Shown: positions 58,524 through 64,000 of the stretch, one piece after another
Layout: each line of letters starts with the position of its first letter
Position numbering within the stretch: the first letter of the stretch is position 1
Origin: Helicostylum pulchrum
Taxonomy: Eukaryota; Mucoromycota; Mucoromycetes; Mucorales; Mucoraceae
Direction: 5' to 3'
NCBI GenBank assembly: GCA_025677825.1
Contig: JAIXMO010000011.1
Span: 655,001 to 719,000, forward strand
DNA length: 64,000 bases
Translations under genes and position numbers: made by a program
Notes under the pieces: model-generated
Databases searched by the model: none
Told to the model about the DNA's origin: nothing
Seen by the model: only the letters and a program-made list of their open reading frames with translations

Positions 58524-61138
58524 TAATTTCTCCCGAAACTGTTAAATAAAAATAATGCGAGTAAAGCAAAAATCTTTATTTAGAAATAAATTCTTCCCGA
58601 GTATCAAAAAATTACTGTTATTCGAATTTAACCAAATGCACCCAACTGTGTGAGTATAGAAATATTGCCTACTAGATTTTTTATGGTACACTGCATTATA
58701 TGTCGTAATTACGCACCGCGCTATTAATACATGTATTGTTCGCTCGCCATAATATAATTTGCATTGAACGCACGAATATTAACTTAAGGTTGTTTTTGGT
58801 CCCCACATGTATGCTTAGATCTCTTTATACATATTGCATATTTCGTTATATGTGTTGGTAAAATCTCTATAACTATCTCAGTAATAAAAAATGGTATCAA
58901 GATACGTATAGTTAGTATATCAAGTGCTATAGATTATCATGAAAAGTTTCTGCAGCAAAATTAATACATGCAACTTTATAATAGTCATTTGAATATATAT
59001 GTTGTCATTAGTTGTCAAAGAATGTGGCAAAAGCTATATATGTATCTTTGTTTTCAATGAAGGCGTATTGCTGCAACCTAAACTAGAAAATTTTCTTTGT
59101 AACATGGGGGTTTTTTTTAGCTAATATACAAATATTATATATAATAGAATTAAATCTAATAAGTTGTATAATTTACTGAAGTACTCTCTTTTTTATAAGT
59201 ATTATTCAGCACCTTGCGGCAAACAATAGTATTATATGATTTTTCTAAAGAAAAGTTATATGTTTATTGAAAATTGGCTTCGGTCAGGTTTAAACATAAA
59301 TTTCTATAAAAAGTGACAAAACTCACGCGAGCAACAACAACAACAACGTCAAAAAATTATACCGTTGTAGAAGCTATTTCTTGGAGCGGCTATTTTAGTT
59401 TTACTTGTAAAAATAAAAATAAAACGTGTTTTCAAATTCCAAGAAAGAGAGAAAGGAGAAGGGTTAGAGAGTAGGAACCAAATTTTAATAGCATATCATG
59501 CATTCGTTATTCGTCTCATTATAAAAAATGCGCCCAAATTCGACTTTATTTTCGGGGATAGTACGATAATGGAAGTATGCGTACTCGTTTTATACTCTGT
59601 ATATGTCTACTATATATTCGTAGGGTTTCGGCTAACAAGTTTTTATCGGCATATATGGTATTTCCTTTTCTGCATTACAATATATACAATACAGCTATAT
59701 CTCTATGTCTTGGATCTTTCGTTTATTTTATCTCTTGTATATATATGTCTGGTATGTAGCTTGGCATAACAATGAGGAACTTCTTTCGGCCTCGATTTGT
59801 ATAGAATGACACTTTTTCTTTTTCTCTCTCTCGCTCTCGATCTTACAAATGACGTAAAAGATATTCGGCTGGATAGATTCCTTTACTTTTCGGCGATCTT
59901 GTGGTAAGCTATTTTCCTTTTACATGTATTTAGAACGAATTGTTCGTTTTATTAAATCCGAAAAAACCATTCTAAATGCGAAACATTTTCGTAGTTGAGT
60001 TACAATCGTGTCTGCACAAGTAAGTTCTAGACTAACTCTTGAAAGAAGTTGTTATTCTTAATAAAATTACATGTAACATTAAAAGCTCTTTTTTTTTACC
60101 GAGGAGAGGTTTAGCGCATGTATCGTATTTGAAAGTTATGTCATTGATTTGTTCAAGCGCAAATCTTACAATTTGTTAGAAAAATAAAATTGCACTTCTA
60201 CTATATAGATTTTATTGTGAGTTTTCGCTAAATGAACATTATTTGGCATTTCTCCGTAAACTTAAAAAAAAAGTAAAAATAGTTTTTACCAATGGGTTAA
60301 ATGCGTTACATATTCCCACAACTCAGTCCTCTTTATAATGCTTCTCTCGACATAAAAACTCTACTATAAACTAGTACTATACTTACTCTTTGACAACGGA
60401 AGTGGTTTGATAAGATTTTGATCTACTAAAGTACGATAATGATATGTGATCTATTGCTTCTAAGAATAGATTTTATTTATTTTGAAAAAGAAAAAACATT
60501 TATCACTATCATAGGTATTAATGTTTATGTATTGGTATACACATATATTCATTCTATCTAAAATTTGTAACGTCATTCAGAAGGATGTTTTTTTTTGGTT
60601 ACATAATATACGTATCGTTCGGTCTGTTTAAGTAAAATAGTTCTATCTTCATATCACTATATAGAAACTTCTTAGTGGACAAACAACTTAGAATCTTTGT
60701 AGTAGTGCGAAACGATAGTTTAGCATATTGAACTTCGCGTTAACCTTGTAACAAACCCAATCTCTTTTTTGGTTCAAGTAAAAATTTGCAAAAGTGTCTA
60801 TATTGTACATTATTCTTCTTTTTTTATAATTTATCTAGTATATAAAAGAATCTAGTCTTCTTATATTGAAAGTAAAAAAAAATGGTAGATCTATCCATTA
60901 ATTCATTTGCTTTATAAAAAATATGCTAGGTCACGGAAGAAATCACGGCCAATATTTTTTTACGAGTTATAGTATGTGCACTGACCGCTTCAATGTAATC
61001 GAACTAATTCTTATAATACATAATTGCATTGATGTTTTTTTTTGAATATATTTTGTTACTTTATTTTTATGTTTTGCGTATAAGTTACATGTAGAAATGA
61101 AAAAGGTGTACTATTTCCGCTACGGGAGCGGCAAATTC

Positions 61139-61169
<31 letters not shown>

Positions 61170-61371
61170 GGGAGAAATAGGGATAATACGTTTACGTCAA
61201 TAAAGGTATCCGAATTTGTATATAAATATGTGCACCATTAAACCCTTGAACCTGGTTGCAATATATAATAAACCTTTCTTTAATTCAAACTTTTTTTGTT
61301 TTTGTTTTTTTTTTCTTGCTACCTAATACGACATATTAGTTTATTACATTTACGCTTTTTTTTTCTAATTC
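58524..61371. other. 2.8 kb intergenic region, nothing recognised
   Basis: Very AT-rich with a CAA microsatellite near 59332-59348 and an A-run of about 26-28 bases (61139-61166). Two overlapping hydrophobic frames near 59570-59770 look like chance products of AT-rich DNA. I see no RNA gene or repeat. The 3' end is the promoter of the MFS transporter gene. Confidence 0.45.
61139..61166. repeat. poly-A tract
   Basis: Uninterrupted run of about 27 adenines, about 205 bp upstream of the MFS transporter start codon. Confidence 0.85.
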
Positions 61372-63719
61372 ATGTCTTATTCTAATCGTACATCATTTAT
61401 GACAGCAGAACAAGTATCCCCTAGAGCATCTTTTAGCAGTATTGTGGATCAAAGCATACAATTTAATACGTTGAATATACATCGCGACTCGAATCAAACG
61501 AATAATTCTCAAAATAGACAGGACGAACTACCACGATCGAAAAGTATTCTTAAAAAAAAATCTGTCATACAAAATCAGCAAGAAAATATACCAATGGGAC
61601 ATGAAGACCATCATCAGCTGGGATCTAGATCTTCGCTTTCATCAGAAGATGTGGAGTCGGGTCATACTGTTATAAATGAATTACCAGAAGGCAGTTACAA
61701 CCTAAAAGAAAAGAGCAACGTGTTGAATGCCGAGTATCATCCGAGTCATGCTATTACCAGCAATGAGCCAGCAACATCGGAATTGAAGACATACCCCATT
61801 GCATGGCTCTTACTATTCTTTGTCGTTGTCTTGCGGGCGGCTATTGCCATATTTGGTAACACATTTAGTCCTATTCCCACTGTTACTGCTGAGTTTATGG
61901 GTGTTTCGTTGTCTAATATCAATTGGCTTTACAATGCCATGTCTATTTGCTATATTATAGCAAGTTTCTTTACAAGTTGGTTATACCAAGCTATTGGAGT
62001 CAAGTGGTCTGTAAGTAACCATGCAAATCATGCGAACTAACATTGCTAGTACTTAGTCAGCTTTTAATAACAGTAAGCATTTCTATTTTAGCTTGTGTTA
62101 TCTGGGTGTATCCTTTCCGCTGGATGTTGGATCAGATGGGTTGCTGTTAAAATCAATCCGCCTTCTTTCCCTATTCTTATGGTTGGTCAAATAGTCTCGT
62201 CTTTCAGTTCTCCACTCAGTTTAAATATTACAACCATGGTAAGCAGAGCGAAAAAAAAAGGAGAAAATTCAATGTGTAGTTAGCGTGAGGGCACTAAATT
62301 AAAAAAAAATCTTTAAATTTATTTTTAGTTTGCTACATTATGGTTTACAGAGAACCGAAGAGCAACAGCTGGCATGTTTGTCGGTATATATCTACTTATC
62401 GCATTTATTGACTACACACAATGTACTAAATATATTATGCTGCCTCGCTTTTATTTTTTTATTTTTTTACTAGTGTCAAATTATGGTGCAATCATTGCCA
62501 TGTTTCTCATGCCACAAATTGCGACAGGAGCAGATAAAATTGAATTAACTGTAAGAATACTAACTAAATTAGTATATTTAAATCTAATCTTCTTATTAGG
62601 TTATTGTGGTTGCATGCATTGCCTCTGTTGCTACGGTTCCGCTTATATTTTTCCCTGCAAAGCCTCCTACATCTACTTCGTATGAGGTAAAAACTGAAGA
62701 TAATACTAGAGATCCAGTAGAGCCAAAAATGACATTAATGCGGGGCACTTTTATCTTACTAAAGAATCCTCACTTTTTAACACTTTGCGTCGTGCATGGA
62801 ATTAATATCGGTTTGTCTATCGCTTGGGGCGGTCTCATGAACCAAGCTATTACTCCTTATGGGTATACAGACAACCAGGCTGGTAATATTGCCGCTATTG
62901 GTGTAGTGGGAGGAACTCTTGGATGTCGTATGTATAATTCGGTTTCTTTATTAATATAAAACTATACTCATCTTTTTTTTTTTAATTAAATATAGTTATA
63001 TCGGGACCTGTAATTGATAAAACAAAGCAACACGTAGTCTTGTTAAAAATTATGACACCATTGATGTTCAGCACATATGTCGCTTTTATATTTATTAGTA
63101 TGTATTAAAAAAAACGGATTAAATTATTACATCACGATGCATAAACTTAAATACCATACTCTTCTTTTTAATAGTCAAAGCAAATTCTTTCGCGGCTATT
63201 CTTTATACCAATGCTTTGAGTCAGTTTTTCCTGAGTTTTATGGTACCTGTGTGTGTCGAACTAGGCGTGGAGAGTAAGTAATTTACATATGCATATATTC
63301 AAAATTAAATTAATCAATTATATTTGAATACAGTTTCATATCCCGTACCTGAATCATTGTCTACATCTATATTATGGCAATTAGCACAAGCAATTGGTTT
63401 TGCGCTTGTAATTATCATGGATTTGTTCCGAGATACTAATGGTGTTCCAAAAAATAACATGTACAAGGCTCTTATATTTCAAGCTGCTGCTGCTGGTGTC
63501 TGTGTACTGTTTTCGGTCGTATTCAATGGGCCTATGTCTAGAACTATAGCTTTAAAGGAACAGGAAGAACTTAGAAAGACAGAATTATTAGGTTTAAACA
63601 ACAATCCTAATGCTCTGAGTGCTAATTCACATCACTTTTTTGGTTCCAGCGATACCCTTCAAACATTAGGAGGGAACCTAGAAGTCAACAAATCTCTCAA
63701 GAGTAACAATGTTGCTTAA
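61372..63719 (+). CDS. MFS transporter of the FLVCR/SLC49-like type
   Basis: Exons: 61372-62010, 62092-62238, 62329-62383, 62474-62550, 62600-62927, 62996-63097, 63175-63273, 63334-63719, giving 610 residues. A 140-residue hydrophilic, Ser/Gln/Asn-rich N-terminus precedes twelve predicted membrane segments, starting YPIAWLLLFFVVVLRAAIAI. SLC49-like landmarks are LSNINWLYNAMSICYIIASF in TM2, LWFTENRRATAGM after TM4, GPVIDKTKQH between later helices, and ELGVEISYPVPESLSTSILW with WQLAQAIGFALVIIMD near the end. Animal FLVCR proteins move heme or choline/ethanolamine; the substrate of the fungal relatives is not known to me. The C-terminus is hydrophilic and Asn/Ser-rich. Confidence 0.9.
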
Positions 63720-64000
63720 AAAAAATATGTATCATTAAAAGAATACATTAATTATAATACGACTCATTTTGAGAATGAAGTTCAATTATATCCGCAATAG
63801 AATATATATTATTTCAAAAAAAAAAAAAAAAGTTCTCATTCAAACGTGTGCGTAGATATATCATTTTTATTTTTCGGTGTACACTCGATATTGAAGTTAC
63901 TCTCATAGTAAAATGGTCGATCTCTTACTATGATAATACCTAGTTAGTTTGTATTTCCACTGTCCTAAATTCATTTTTAAACAAAGTTCAGATATGGATG
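63720..64000. other. 3' flank at the window edge
   Basis: Holds AATAAA-like and T-rich stretches and an A-run (63817-63831). No coding content is seen. Confidence 0.45.

Noticed and set aside
59569..59769. Two overlapping hydrophobic frames in the 58.5-61.4 kb gap
   Set aside because: Tyr/Ile/Leu-rich composition follows from TAT/ATA repeats; there is no leader, splice site or family resemblance.
61168..61192. TAGGGATAA-like string resembling part of a homing-endonuclease site
   Set aside because: Only about nine bases match, which is expected by chance in AT-rich DNA.
1..64000. CRISPR arrays, bacterial operons or prokaryotic mobile elements
   Set aside because: There are no regularly spaced repeats, and nearly all real genes carry spliceosomal introns; the window is eukaryotic.

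Overview
The window looks like nuclear DNA of an early-diverging filamentous fungus, most likely Mucoromycota/Mucorales. It is very AT-rich and full of A/T homopolymers. Genes are split by many short introns (mostly about 45-150 bp, GT-AG, two GC-AG). The proteins read as fungal: soluble fumarate reductase with a C-terminal cytochrome b5 domain, Ssb-type Hsp70, Dhh1, Bsd2, TFIIIC B-block subunit and an Unc104/KIF1-type kinesin with PH tail. I rebuilt exon structures by eye; for every full gene model listed the summed exon length is a multiple of three, a useful internal check. The species call is inference.

Layout. 1-0.4 kb: 3' end of an unrecognised gene. 0.8-2.9 kb (-): fumarate reductase. 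3.5-8.8 kb (-): kinesin-3. 9.2-11.5 kb (-): glycerol-3-phosphate acyltransferase. 12.4-13.2 kb (+): single-exon orphan. 15.1-17.9 kb (+): 15-exon DUF1399-like protein with a run of micro-exons. 18.2-20.2 kb (-): cytosolic class II fumarase. 20.5-22.4 kb (-): APC-family permease. 23.0-27.4 kb: a composite Tc1/mariner-type structure, two inverted truncated transposase copies with matching tips, enclosing a LINE remnant and three minus-strand cargo genes or remnants. 27.4-30.8 kb: gene-poor. 30.8-32.9 kb (+): a paralogue of the first permease. 33.2-35.4 kb (-): Ssb-type Hsp70. 35.6-35.9 kb (+): acidic orphan. 36.7-38.4 kb (+): Dhh1. 38.9-39.2 kb (+): 67-residue protein. 39.4-40.5 kb (-): Bsd2/NDFIP. 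40.9-47.9 kb: decayed zone with MITE-like elements, an F-box pseudogene and an ethylmalonyl-CoA-decarboxylase-like pseudogene. 48.6-56.2 kb (+): TFIIIC largest subunit. 56.4-58.5 kb (+): Ariadne RBR E3 ligase. 58.5-61.4 kb: empty. 61.4-63.7 kb (+): FLVCR-like MFS transporter.

How it fits together. Most of the genes are unrelated housekeeping genes (translation and mRNA control: Ssb, Dhh1, TFIIIC; ubiquitin and trafficking: Ariadne, Bsd2; lipid and metabolism: acyltransferase, fumarase, fumarate reductase). Fumarase and fumarate reductase could together run the reductive malate-fumarate-succinate branch in the cytosol, but they are not an operon. The dynamic part is 20-31 kb, where two permease paralogues in opposite orientation flank the composite transposon, and 41-48 kb, where pseudogenes and small terminal-inverted-repeat elements accumulate. 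I did not find a clearly new defence-like or biosynthetic system; the composite element with its cargo and the micro-exon gene are the most unusual items.
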